From: Daldinia sp. FL1419
Lineage: Eukaryota; Ascomycota; Sordariomycetes; Xylariales; Hypoxylaceae
Reading direction: 5' to 3'
NCBI GenBank assembly: GCA_025201765.1
Contig: MU623354.1
Coordinates: 340,581-404,580 of the forward strand
Length of the DNA: 64,000 bases
Notes under the pieces: generated by a model
Told to the model about the DNA's origin: nothing
What the model saw: the letters and a program-made list of their open reading frames with translations, nothing else
Databases searched by the model: none
Shown here: piece after piece, positions 1 to 11,111 of the stretch
How positions within the stretch are numbered: the stretch's first letter is position 1
How the letters are laid out: every line of letters begins with the position of its first letter
Made by a program: the position numbers and the translations under genes

Positions 1-927
1 GTATGATTTGCATCTGGATTAACCTTTTTCCGTCCCCCGGACTTTACCCGAACCAATTCTGGTTTAAGCTTTTGAGCTTAATTTGGATTATAACCAATTA
101 GAAGGGTCATTTTGAGGATAGAGATTTTTAATTGGTTGAAAAATAAGGAAAGATTCCAAAAGAAGAATAAGAAAGATACATCGAATTGGTATAAAAAGAG
201 TGGATACCTGGTTATTTCTTAGATTATGATTGGTCCTTTCTGACAGGGGGTCGGTTTCTAAGGGGGGTCGGTTTCCCCCTCCTCTGACTTACCTCTTAAT
301 CTAATATTTATGGTGCTCAAGATCTGGATATGCCTGAGCGTTCCCCGTTTACTCGTTCGTGATTACCCGCCAATGATTGGCCATCCTAAATCTGTAGACT
401 TTGCCGCAGGTCTGAAACGCACGAGTTTCACAGGGATCGTTACTATCGCTTCTATCGTCAGGTCCATCAGTCGAGACCGCACCGATAGGAGGCGCTTGTC
501 GCATGCCTGATACTAAACACAAGACGTCGTGTAACTAGGATTACTTACGTTTCTTCTTACCCTTTCTTACCCTTGATCCCTTAGGTAACTATTCATTATT
601 GTAGAACCCCTGTTTCCCTACTACCCATTGCCCAAAACCCAACTTTGCACTTTGCTCATTTCTCCCTTTTTTCTCCAATTTTGCAAAAAAGTGAAGCTAT
701 CATCATAATTTCCATTCCTTTTTTCTTCCTTTCTAGTGTGACTGGTGCACCATAATTTTATCTTGCTAGCGCGTACCCTCCTTTTTACTTGTCCATTCGC
801 TCTATTCGATCTACTCGATACCAATACTCGATACCCCTTCAACTTCAAGTCGAATACTTTCGAACGCTTAAACAACGAACTTCTTGACGGATTCCACCAT
901 CGTTGCAAAGCCAAAACACAATTCAAA
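1..927. other. Gene-free left edge and 5' flank of the first gene
   Basis: No convincing coding sequence. The first part is A/T-rich. From about 540 the plus strand becomes pyrimidine-rich up to the ATG at 928, as is common in fungal promoters and 5' UTRs. A frame is open from 745, but its first real methionine in a good context is at 928, so 745-927 is treated as untranslated. Confidence 0.5.
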
Positions 928-1212
928 ATGTCTCAACCTCAAGCATCAGCGCAGTCTGCTCCGGGTGTACCCAGCCCTCCAGGCGGCCAATTCGGTTTCA
1001 TGTCCAAGATCGGTGCTACCGATGAAGCCGTTCGCACTTTAAATGACCAGCCGTACCTCTTCACTATTCTCGTCGTCGTTCTCGTCACACTCATCCTTGA
1101 ATGCGTTTTCATCTGGTTTATCCACTACGCGACTATGAAGCCAGAACAAAAGAAAAAGAAGGAACCCAAGGGGGGCAAGAAGGCTGGAGGAAAGCCGCCG
1201 GCAGCTCGATAA
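928..1212 (+). CDS. Small single-pass membrane protein, conserved-type hypothetical
   Basis: A 94-residue uninterrupted frame. The ATG at 928 has an AAAATG context and follows a long pyrimidine-rich leader. The first 25 residues are rich in Pro, Gln, Ser and Gly. One strong hydrophobic stretch (LFTILVVVLVTLILECVFIW, about residues 44-63) can span a membrane, and it is followed by a very basic tail of Lys-rich clusters (KKKKEPKGGKK). There is no cleavable signal peptide, so the likely topology is a tail-proximal anchor with the basic tail in the cytosol. No named family was recognised and the function is unknown. Short exon-like length and clean codon structure argue it is real; it has no visible intron. 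Confidence 0.65.
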   Translation: MSQPQASAQSAPGVPSPPGGQFGFMSKIGATDEAVRTLNDQPYLFTILVVVLVTLILECVFIWFIHYATMKPEQKKKKEPKGGKKAGGKPPAAR

Positions 1213-1535
1213 ACGCTCGTTGTCCTAAGACCGTTCTGATACGATATTCGAAAGCGTTGCGATTACTTCTTAATTGGGATGGGGCCCGGTAATTGTGCTC
1301 TCTTGTAGCTTCCCATTGCCGCCTTCATCGAAAAAAATACGATACCCGACCCACATAGCTTAAGGGGATTAATGGACGGTACTTACAGAGCTAAGCGGAT
1401 AGGTTTCTTCCGATGTTTAGTGCTCGAGTGGAAGGATAGAATAAACCACGAAGGATGGCACTTAGAAACGCTTTGACGACAGCGGGCCGCGTCTAGCACT
1501 CGTAATTATTGTGTATTCACTGGTTATATGGTCTA
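1213..1535. other. Intergenic, convergent 3' ends
   Basis: Lies between the stop of the small membrane protein and the stop of the minus-strand gene. It presumably holds both polyadenylation regions. No other feature seen. Confidence 0.4.
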
Positions 1536-3372
1536 TCAATATTGTTCATGCGTATTTATATCCTGAGAGTAGGCTTGTGTCTCGTTGAGCTCATAATCTT
1601 CGTCCATCACTCCCTGGTCTGTCATTGCAGAGTAATCATCTTCGTACTCATACATATGTTGTTCTATATCGTTCCAGAACGTATTCCGAGTGTTGTATGG
1701 TAAGTCATCCTGGTAATCACAAATATCTTCAACATTATATGGGTAATTGGATGTATGTAGATCACTGGTATCCATGGTTGACGCACTAGAATCGTACGGA
1801 GTGTTTTGCGGGATGATTAAAGGGCCTCGTGGTTCCGACGAATTTGAAAACCCAGCAAGATCCTCCCGGAAGCTGCTATCTGGTAATGAGTCGGATTCTA
1901 CTTTTATTGCGTCGACGTCTTCGAAAGGAGAGCCTCCGTCGGTGCTACCTATATCCTGGTTCATATGCTGCCACTGCTCGTAATCATCTATCACCTCGGA
2001 ATAAGCGCTATGTTCTCCAATCGGGGGTCCTAGATACTGGTATAGTGACCGGTATTCGGTATAGGTATTATCAGGTTCAAAGTTCTCGCCCATAGTTTCG
2101 TCTGGCACGTAGAAATAATCGCTATCCTCAAACCCAAGAAAACCTGTATCTGCGGACATCGTCTCGAAGGACAGAGGGATATTTTTGTAAGGTCGTGTGC
2201 CCACGCTTAAATTAGCACTCTTTATGCGAATAGTCGGCTCTAATCTTGCTTGCACCAAGTCCCAAAGCCTCCGTTGAATAGAATATTGATAGGTGTTTAA
2301 GTTGGTCCTGTTTCCCAAGGGACTGCCACTGGGGGCGATACCCGCTAGCAATTTTTGGCTCTTTTCCCTTAAAGACGATGACCGATTCTGGGATGCAGCT
2401 AAGATGGCTGAAATAATGGGGATATTGGCCGCATGACATGTCACTGCCTAGACTTAGCTGTTAGATAGAATTTCTATTGTTCTAAGAGCATTTTAAGAAC
2501 CTTAAGATAGTGAGCATTCCATATAGCAGGGGCTAGCTCGAGTAGTGAGGGCCGATCGTCTAGCTGGAATAGTCGTAAGCCGCGCAAACGTTTCCTGATA
2601 CCAATAGTTACATATAGCGCCATCTGGGCTAGGTGACCTGCGTCGTCCCACCGTTGCCAAGTGTTGCGGGTAAAATTATCCAGGACCGGATCTTCCCAAT
2701 GGTAATCATAGGTTACGTGTCTGTGAGTATTATTGGTCAAGTCTGCTGGTTGTAGCTGTGAAGCCGAATCCAAGGGCCACTCGTCCATATTAACCTCGCG
2801 TATATTAGATTCTCTAATATCGACATCAGGCATATCGGAATTACTTGTTTGGTATCGGAATAGGCACTCTATTCCATTCAGGCGAGCAGTAGGGCTATGT
2901 GGTGGTGAAAGTAGTACGGATGACTTATGTAGATGTTCGATAATAAAATAGAGATTTGGTGCCCCATCATATAGCGGTTGATATTGAATATCTTCTTGCT
3001 TAATTGTAAGACCAAGAGCAGGCCAAAGCTGGGGCAAAAAGAAATCAACATAAGTAACTATAGGCCGATATAATATTCATGACTTACTGGACACCGGCAG
3101 ATCACATCAGCCAGATACTCTAAGAACCCAGACTCGCTTTCTCCAAGTACCAGGGACACCTGGTTTTGCTTTACTATGATTTGCATTCGGCATATACCGG
3201 GAGAAACAAGCCATAATTCTTTCGACTGGATTGACTGGACAAGCTCCTCAGGGGTATGCCGAGAGGATGGTACGTCTGAAATTAACGCAAGAGAAGTCAC
3301 GGACAAAGAGGATTCGGAATTCGTGTCGGAAATTTCGAAGGTCTTAAGTTCAAGCTCGGTATACTCAGCCAT
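1536..3372 (-). CDS. Unrecognised acidic protein, possibly ankyrin-like; frame broken near 2450
   Basis: Starts at ATG 3372. Exon 1 (3372-3088, 95 codons) joins cleanly through a 59-nt GT-AG intron (3087-3029) to exon 2, in phase 0. Exon 2 ends in-frame at a stop at 2474 after a segment (WNAHYLKVLKMLLEQ) that looks like an ankyrin-repeat helix pair. A further 302-codon open frame runs 2444-1536 with no good ATG. It continues the same style (acidic, Tyr/Asp/Ser-rich, ending in NTHEQY), so it probably belongs to the same gene. The obvious donor (AAG|GTTCTT) and acceptor (GGCAG at 2446-2444) do not keep phase. Either a non-canonical splice, a sequencing indel or a genuine frameshift lies there. 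Function unknown; the ankyrin suggestion is weak. Confidence 0.5.
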
Positions 3373-3904
3373 GGTAGGGCGAACGGCTCAGCATGCTCGG
3401 GAAGCTTTCCGTGACGAGGACAATATCGACAGTACAATCATTCTTAGGGGTACAGTATAATAGAAATGCTTATAGTGGTAGACGGTAACGTTGAACTTGG
3501 TAAAGGGGGTATTAGGTGGTATTATATTGGTAGCTTCGTAGTCAGAAGATTCTGTCTACTATTATTGAGTTTTCGTCTGATGCAGAACGACTCGGTAAAA
3601 TTAGAGGCGGCGGCAAAAAACTATTAGTAGGTACCTTAGTACTACCTGTACCTGCTTAGGTACCTTAGAAGGTGCGTTTCAAGGTTGGAGGAAGCTGCTA
3701 TAATTATGCCGCGGTTTCTTCATTGCATGTCTCATTATATTACCATATCTCACGGCAAGTGCCAGCTACTGGTTCTATAAGAGGTACTTGGTGACTTAAG
3801 AAACAAATGGATATAGGGATGATTCCCTAGCATTGAAAACACATTGAAATTCTTTCTTTCACACCTTAATTATATATACATCTTATGTTTATTAGACCTC
3901 ATAG
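3373..3904. other. Intergenic with TACCT/AGGTA motif cluster
   Basis: Upstream of the acidic-protein gene and downstream of the mitochondrial L16 gene. Contains several copies of the palindromic GGTACCT-type motif (about 3625-3670). No coding sequence seen. Confidence 0.4.
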
Positions 3905-4775
3905 CTAGGGGAGATCTAAGGGTGTCCGTTGGTTATCTGAACCTGATGTTTGAGCTGCCGGTGTTATTGACTCTGCCGGGATCTTGCGCCTTGGTCTCTT
4001 CAAATCCTCCAACGTAATCCCATCCAGTTTGGTAATACCAACTACTGGCGGTTCGCCCTTCTTTACAAATTCCCATTGCCCTGAATATAATTGTTAGAAT
4101 AACGTATATAGTTAGTACCGTAGGATATGATACTTACCAGGTAGCTTGTTACCGGCTAACCGGAATGCATCGCGCGCGACTTGCTCGTGGATCATTCCTC
4201 TCAGTTCCAAGACGATCTGATTTACTGCTACTCTTGCAGCCCAGTGGTCGAAAGAACCCTTTCCTTTACCCATACGTATCTACGAGTACAAGTTAGTTAG
4301 GTACCTATAGTTAGAGGAACATACAATAAGAAATAGTGGGAGGGCAGACCTCGTTACCGCTAACGAATACGCCGACGTTGCAGCACACCCTCTTATATAA
4401 TCGGTACTTCTGTCCACGAAGTCGCTGCTTAATAGTATCCTCCGCAATCTTGAGATTTTGAGCGCTGATCCGTCGGTGGTGATCGATCATTCGTAGCCCG
4501 TAGTCTCCCCACATTACAGTTGTTCCTTTGGTAGAGCCACCGGTAGCTACTCTCGCTCGTCCCTTCATCATCTTCTGTTTGCGATTGATATTCGGCTCCA
4601 GCCAATTGCCGCCCATCGATGCGGTCGCCGAAAAGAGACGGACATTTTGAGGGTTTTGGACCTTTCGCGGCACAATCGAGGCGCTAGCTCCAATCAACGG
4701 CCGCGTAGTTGGAGTTTGGGATATCCTAAGTGACCAGAAAGCGCCGACAAGGCATGACGGCGCTTTAGAATTCAT
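3905..4775 (-). CDS. MRPL16: Mitochondrial large-subunit ribosomal protein uL16m (L16)
   Basis: Three exons on the minus strand: 4775-4350, 4279-4138 and 4080-3905, joined by 70-nt and 57-nt GT-AG introns in phase; 247 residues. The N-terminus is basic and Ser/Thr-rich, fitting a mitochondrial presequence (RLFSATASMGGN precedes the mature part). The core has L16/L10e signatures: GRARVATGGSTKGTT, the basic DHHRRISAQ and RLRGQKYRLYKR segments, and after the first splice RMGKGKGSFDHW, which is highly conserved in uL16. The protein sits in the central protuberance region of the mitoribosome near the tRNA acceptor sites. The frame is open further upstream, but only via a TTG; ATG 4775 gives the expected targeting peptide. 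Divergent from the PHO88 gene. Confidence 0.93.
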
Positions 4776-5568
4776 GATTGCGAAGTTATGGAGACTCAAT
4801 CGTGGAAAGCTCCCGTCATGACCTCGCACCCTCCAGATTTGACCGTTGAAGTTCAAAAACAACCAAAAAGATTAATTGCAAGCTATCAGCCGCTAGCGGG
4901 GTACGTATCTATGTAGGTACGTACCTGACGCACTTGCATTAGCGCATTTCTGTTATAAGTGGAGATTTTACTCGAGGAAGCGAAGTACATGTACGTATGT
5001 GTTAGACTACCTAGGTACTTACCTACCTGAAATACTATGGTAAAGTACAGCCTCAAACAGGCTGTTAATTATCTAAAGCTACCTACTTTTTCAAGCAAAG
5101 ATTAAGTTGTTATATTTGAAGATTGTTATATTGTTGCTATACAAAGAATTAATATGTTGGTTATTGATGGCCCAAGTATTTGATCCACATAGAAACATTA
5201 GACGTCCTAAGAACTGCACTTGTAAAGTGATAACCTTTTAGATTAGATAATATAATCGCTCTTACTCCGCCGAGGTCGTCATAACGGAACGTGGCCAGAA
5301 CTTGATAAGGTACTCGATAAGGTTTAGTGGTACGGAAGAACCTTGGTCCCTTACTTTTTTCTGTATCCGTCACTGTATTTTGTTGCGCCGGATTCCAATT
5401 GCACACCAGGACACCACTAATTGTTACATTTCCTTTTCTTTTAGGTCGCCGATTATCTTAACAGAAAGCTCATCGCCTTTCTCTGCGAGCCCAAGCAATC
5501 CGTCTCTTCGGTTTACTATCTCGTCTCTCATTCATCCACTTAGATATTTACTATTACCGGCGATCAAA
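4776..5568. promoter_or_regulatory. Divergent promoter region between uL16m and PHO88
   Basis: A 0.8-kb spacer feeding minus-strand MRPL16 and plus-strand PHO88. It contains repeated GTACGTA/CCTAGGTAC-type motifs (about 4910-5035). A pyrimidine-rich tract sits just before PHO88 (5425-5560), probably 5' UTR. No coding sequence supported. Confidence 0.45.
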
Positions 5569-6283
5569 ATGGGTATCCTCAGCCCCCAAGTGTACGTATT
5601 GTCTATTTTGTCTCGCACGTGTGCATTCGTGAGGTAATAACTAACCGGATCGCTATAGCACGAACATCATAATCATCCTTGGAATGATGCAAGTTTCCAA
5701 GCGAATTCCCTTCGATGATCCCGATGTCCTCAACATAGTTCGCGCGCTCTACATTGGTAGCAATTTCATCATCGCTAGTATCTACCTCTACGTCCAGTTT
5801 CAGATCAACAAGAAGAAAGGTAAAATACTCCAATCAAAGATGATGTATTGTAGGCGCAATAGTACTAATGGTTTACCTTGATGTGTAGATCTCACCACCC
5901 TTAAATACGTCGAGCCGGCTCCGATGGGATCCTCGGAAGAAGGCAAGCTTGTAACTACCACTGTCCAGGCCTACGACTCGCAGCAACTCAAGAACTCTTT
6001 CCGATCGCAAATTATGGGTCTTGCTATGATGGGCTTTATGCACCTCTACATGAAGTACACCAACCCGCTCTTGATCCAGTCCATCATCCCGCTTAAGGGC
6101 GCCTTCGAGTCCAACCTGGTTAAGATCCACCTTTTCGGCAAGCCTGCTAGCGGAGACCTCAAGCGTCCCTTCAAGCAACCTGCTGGACTCATGGGTGGTC
6201 TTCAGAGCGGCCCTGCGCAAAGCGACAAGAAGGCCATTGAAGCCGCCGAGCGTGCCGGCCGGGGTGGCGTCAAGGACGAGTAA
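5569..6283 (+). CDS. PHO88: Pho88/Snd3, ER membrane protein of the SND targeting pathway
   Basis: Three exons: 5569-5591, 5659-5819 and 5889-6283, all junctions in phase; 192 residues, about the length of yeast Pho88 (188). The first coding exon has only 23 nt (MGILSPQ). Hydrophobic segments are TNIIIILGMMQV near the N-terminus, NFIIASIYLYVQF, and IMGLAMMGFMHLYMKY. The family features DDPDVLN, the QLKNSFRSQ region and KYTNPLLIQSI are present. Pho88 was first linked to phosphate transport and was later identified as Snd3, an ER membrane component that helps SRP-independent insertion of proteins with internal or C-terminal membrane segments. The tail is Gly/Lys/Ala-rich and cytosolic-like. Confidence 0.93.
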
Positions 6284-6836
6284 TAAGTCGCGGTCGCTTA
6301 TGTGCCAAAGGCAGTTTCAGGAAAGGACTAGCAGCATAATAGTGACGCTACATACAAAGAAGATTAAGGGTGTCCTGCTATTAACATAGTATGTACTCGC
6401 ATCATAAATAAATGGCTTGCATAATTTATGCGTGATTGATATTCGTGCTCGGTACCAGGTACCTACCTACATTTGGTTCCCGTGATAATTCCAATGCCGG
6501 GTAAGGGGGCCTTATCGCTGATTTGTCTGATTAATGTTTCTAGATTTCAATGTACGTACCCGGTAGGTACCTTACGTACATGTAGGTACGGGCTGCACGG
6601 AGGTGGCGTAACTTAGAAAACCGAATATCGGTGGGTAATAATTTGTAGTACCGTTTTCATAACCCCGACGTCACTGGTTTTACCTGATAGCAATTCATTG
6701 CATGTCTGCCTAATGCTGGATACCTTTTCCGGAACCAGTCCGAAAGGCGATCCCAACTTCTAGATTTTCAATAGCTTCTTGACTTGATATAGTAGTCAGT
6801 CAGACTTCTTTTCCACTTACGTATGATCATATAGAA
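6284..6836. other. Intergenic between PHO88 and RAD14
   Basis: Holds the PHO88 3' region and the RAD14 promoter. GTACCT/AGGTAC motif copies lie at about 6450-6470 and 6550-6590. No gene seen. Confidence 0.4.
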
Positions 6837-8181
6837 ATGGAACGTCCTTCCACGCCACCACAGGCGAAAACCGCCAATCAATCTAAACCCATAGCATCCC
6901 CTCCTACACCTGAGATTACCCGTCGCATCGTGAGTCAACCACTCAATGATAGAATAGTTTGGATCGTGTCTTATAATTCGGAGCCATGTTCTAAATCCAC
7001 CATAACTATAGGAAGAGAATAGACTACGAGCTAAGGCACTACGTGAACAACACGAGTCCGCCGCGCGAGCAGCTGGAGTACCCGCCGTCTCTCGCACTCC
7101 GTCCGGTTTCATCGCCACTGATAACGTTGAAGTCCCAAATACACGTAAGCGCGCATACGATTCTATATCTGGTTCCGCTCGAGTTCGCGACACCCCCTCA
7201 GCTAGCCGCGATGGTCGTGTTAATGGTGTATCGCCTGCCAAGGCCAGTACCAGCGACGGTGCCGATCAGGCGAAGACAGACAAGGACGATGGAGCCATCA
7301 GGCCAGCGAGGAAATTTACCAAGTTTGTCGATTACGACCTCGAGAAGATAACGGATACGAAAGGCGGTTTCTTAAGTGCTGAGGATGACCCTTGGAATAA
7401 GGCCATGTCGGGATCTACCGCGACGGGTAATGGAAAGGGTGGACCTGCCGAAGGGCAAGAGGAGAGGCCCAAGGGGATGACAATGCAGGAATGGGAAAGA
7501 CGGCAGTTATTGAAGAAGCTTCAACGACAAAAGGCAGGGCCATTTGAACCGGGCTTGAGTGTGCTGCGGGATGAAAAGGATCGGAAGAGGTGTCGCGAGT
7601 GCAGGAGCCTCGAAATCGACTTCGTATGGGAAGAGGTTTTTGGGTGTGCTATCTGCAATAGTTGCAAGGAGAAGTGTCCTGAGAAATACAGTCTCCTGAC
7701 CAAGACGGAGTGCAGGGAGGATTATCTTCTGACGGAACCAGAGCTCAGAGACGAGGAATTGTTACCCCATCTTTCGAGGCCGAACCCGCATAAATCCCAC
7801 TGGCACGACATGATGCTGTTTCTTCGGTATCAAGTGGAAGAGTACGCATTCGGTGAAAAGAAATGGGGCTCGGCTGAGGCGCTAGATGCTGAATTTGAAC
7901 GTCGCGAGTCGGAAAAGAAAAAGCGCAAAGAAGCCAAGTTTAAGGAGAAGTTATTAGACCTCAAGAAGCGGACGAGGATAGATGCTTATCGGAGGCAGAC
8001 GGGGAAACTTGGGGGTGATGGGGGCGGCGCAGCTTCTGGAAAGAAGGCCAAGTTTGGCGATGCGATTTCAACGGGCGGAAAACATGTTCACGAATGGGGA
8101 CGAGTTATCGAGAAAGACGACGGTTCTACGGTGAAGACATGTACAACTTGCAGCATGGAAGTCGAGGAGATGGAGCTTTAA
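6837..8181 (+). CDS. RAD14: Rad14/XPA, DNA damage-recognition factor of nucleotide excision repair
   Basis: Two exons, 6837-6929 and 7012-8181, with an 82-nt GT-AG intron in phase 0; 420 residues. The intron falls inside a conserved motif (TPEITRRI then EENRLRAKALREQ), which confirms the join. An XPA-type zinc finger starts near residue 225 with spacing Cx2Cx17Cx2C (CREC ... CNSC). It is followed by the XPA C-terminal DNA-binding domain: KYSLLTKTECREDYLLT, LSRPNPHKSHWHDMM, and the helical EKKWGSAEALDAEFERR. The C-terminal TCTTC...EEMEL resembles the XPA C-terminus that contacts TFIIH. Basic helix KKKRKEAKFKEK may aid DNA binding. Rad14 verifies damage together with TFIIH and recruits the Rad1-Rad10 nuclease in the nucleus. 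Confidence 0.95.
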
Positions 8182-9124
8182 GGCTAGGAATAATGATACC
8201 CAGTTATGTATAATTAGCAGCTCTTGTATGAGAATACGCTCGCACGTTTACCACGTGCAGAGCATATGGTGCTTGTTATTTACTTTTTTGTTCTTCTTTA
8301 TTTGAGTGATATCATTTTAGCTACCTAGGTACCTAGGTAAACAAGGAGATGGGAAAACATCTACAATTGGCCTCGATTTAATCGCTCGAGTTTCGCGTCT
8401 TGTCTATTTGCGCGATAATGCTATTATCCTCACGAAATAATCCATACAGGAAGATGCTCGTCATTATAAGTATAAGCCGAGAGAGCGAGGCTCTTCTGAG
8501 GCTACGCTTTACTGAATAGACATTTACTCGGTAACTGCCTCAGTAGACCAAAACAGAGTAAAATTCACTTGGTGGAGATTAAAATGTTTAATTAAGACAA
8601 TTGACCATCAGTCGGACTTTAATTGGTCTATACAAAGACTTATACACGACTATACGACTATATGCAGAGCTATGCAACGGTAGGGGACGGAGCTTATCAA
8701 TATCCGGACAATTCGGTCTTATCCCTCTACCGTGACTCCGAATTTATACGGTGGTTCCATTACGACATGGGTATAAACTAATGTTGCCGATTTTATTAAT
8801 TGCTTTTGAGAAGTCGGTATTGTCTATGTATATTGTCCACTTATTTTTCCATCGGTCGGGGCATCTTTCTACTAGATTTCCGTGATGTCTCGCAACTCTC
8901 GGTCGTTCGCTCCGGTATGCGAAACCGACTTATAGATTTCGAAGAAGAATAGCTAGTGGTGAACATAGTATTTAAGCAAGCAGGCTGTTGTCCATATAAC
9001 TAAAGGAGTTTACTGGAGTATCATGACGAGCTTCGGCCGAAACTTGCATTCAACATTTATTACAATACCTACCATTTACAAGCACATGATACAAGAGTAA
9101 ACGAATAGGTCGCAAACAACGAAT
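8182..9124. other. Intergenic, RAD14 3' region and P450 promoter
   Basis: Contains a CTACCTAGGTACCTAGGTA palindromic motif at about 8320-8340, otherwise A/T-rich. No coding sequence supported. Confidence 0.4.
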
Positions 9125-10693
9125 ATGGAAGTTTTAGGTGGCCTCGAGCGCGGGCAGCTTCTACTGCTCGCTATAGGCGTCGCTATACTTGGTGTATGAG
9201 ATTTGAATCGTATAGGATGAGAATGTGTCAGATAGGGCTAACTACTTCACAGTATACCATTACCATCCTAAGCAACCCCTTGGCGAAAATACCTGGTCCT
9301 TGGTATACTCTATGGACGGAAATTGTTTTGAAGCACAAAGTCATAACAGGCCAACGGCCGCAATGGGTCCATTCACTACACGACAAATATGGTACGCTCA
9401 CTCTTATACGAGCACATTCACAACCCGAGAACCATCTTCTAACCGTAACATGGACAAAATACAGGCACTGTCGTTCGTATCAGCCCCCAGGAAGTTAGCA
9501 TACAAGACCCAAATGCTGTTCAGGAGATATACCGGATCAAGAATGAATTCCTCAAGTCGAAGTTCTACAGTGACTTCCTACCAGGATACCAGAATATCTT
9601 CAGCACAGTTGATGTCAACTTTCACCGACGGCATCGAAGACTCCTCGCGTCTGAGATGTCAGAGTCGGGGTTAGTCCAGCATAGGCCCACGGTTGAAAAT
9701 AAAGTCCGCATGGCGATCGAAGGCATGGCTGAGGAGATGAAGAGGCGCGGCGCTACCGTAAGTAGCCAACCCGTAGGGAGAAGAACAATCGCTAATTTTC
9801 GTCTCTTACTTTTTAAAAGGACGTACATCGTTGGTCTTTAGCCATGGCCACCGACATAATTGGCGAACTTAGCTTCGGGTCTTCGTTCCGAATGCTAGAA
9901 ACGCAAGAGGTGTGTCACGCGTGACCCTTCACTATTAGTATTATACTTACATTATGAGTAATAGGAGAACCAATACATCAGGGACTTGAAATTACTAGGA
10001 TTTGCTGGTGGCCTTAGATCTACATTCCCTACCCTGACGAAGATCACAAAGTACATCAAATTGCCGGTCTTTAGCATGGGGATAGAAGTCCAACACCGTA
10101 TGCGCTCGTACGCGACGCAGTCATTGGGTCGACACTATAAATCGGTAGAAGAGCAAGGCCGGAACGCCAAACCCACGCTGCTGTCTAAACTATACAAGGC
10201 CTCAGTGGATAACAGCGATACGCTGCCATTCGAAGAGTTGCGCGACGATGCTCAAGCTTATATTGCTGCCGGAAGTGACACTACTACTAACACTTTGACG
10301 TACCTCATCTACACCTTGTGCAAGTACCCCGATATTAAGGAGAAGCTAGTCGCGGAGTTAAAGACCTTACCGGATGGATTCACGGACCCAGATCTTAAAA
10401 AGTTGCCCTACCTCGATAACGTTGTTCAGGAGACTCTGCGCCTATATAGTGCCGCCCCTTCAGGTCTGCCCCGTGTCGTGCCCCAGGGCGGCGCTACTCT
10501 TGCTGGCCACTACATTCCCGGCGGCTATGTCGTCTCGTCGCAGGCGTACAGCATGCACAGGAACCCGGCTGTCTACCCGGACCCGCTCAAGTTTGACCCT
10601 TCAAGGTGGGAGAACCCGACGAAGGCGATGAAGGACGCGTTTGTACCGTTTGGTGGGGGTAGTCGAAGTAAGCCTGTAATTTTCTATCGCGGG

Positions 10694-10745
<52 letters not shown>

Positions 10746-11111
10746 NNNNNNNNNNTCCCTTTATTGGTGGGTTAACCCGCCTCTGGGTTTTATGGTGGGT
10801 TTTTTACCTTTTGGGGGGGTTTTTCTATTTAAGCCTTTATTTTTGTATCCCCCCCCCCCCCCCCCCCCCTCCTCCCCCTTATAATGTACAAGTTGGAATG
10901 TGATTGGTGAATGCAACTCTAACCGCATATAGTCTGCATCGGCTTGCACCTGGCTAAGATGGAACTGCGTCTCGCGACCGCGCGATTCTTCGCCCGGTTC
11001 CCGAACTCCACTGTTTCCTCATTAGAAGGATTCACGGACGAAGATATGATTCCTGCAATGTTTTTCCTTATGGGGCCGAAGGGCCAGCGTTGCTTGATTA
11101 ACGCCTGCTAG
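9125..11111 (+). CDS. Cytochrome P450 monooxygenase (CYP65-like), assembly gap inside last intron
   Basis: Six exons join in phase: 9125-9193, 9253-9391, 9465-9757, 9820-9909, 9965-10667 and 10933-11111; 490 residues, normal for a fungal microsomal P450. An N-terminal membrane anchor (QLLLLAIGVAILGV) and a PGPW proline hinge are present. Helix I is AGSDTT (about 299-304), ExxR is ETLR (353-356), and the heme loop FGGGSRICIG (Cys about 433) is formed exactly by splicing exon 5 to exon 6. The SSQAYSMHR and DPSRWE segments fit the PERF region of the CYP65-type families found in fungal toxin and sesquiterpenoid pathways; the substrate cannot be told. A poly-G run, 10 Ns and a poly-C run all lie in the intron 10668-10932, so the enzyme looks intact. 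Confidence 0.88.
10668..10932 (+). other. Intron 5 of the P450, containing a scaffold gap
   Basis: Donor GTAAGC at 10668 and acceptor CATATAG ending at 10932. In between lie a run of about 51 G (10695-10745), ten Ns (10746-10755), a T/G-rich stretch of doubtful quality and a run of about 21 C (10849-10869). Any reading frame across this piece is spurious. True intron length is unknown. Confidence 0.8.

Noticed and set aside
9986..10903. A frame with a Gly-rich tail running through the poly-G and Ns
   Set aside because: It reads through intron 5 and the assembly gap; the correct exon ends at 10667.
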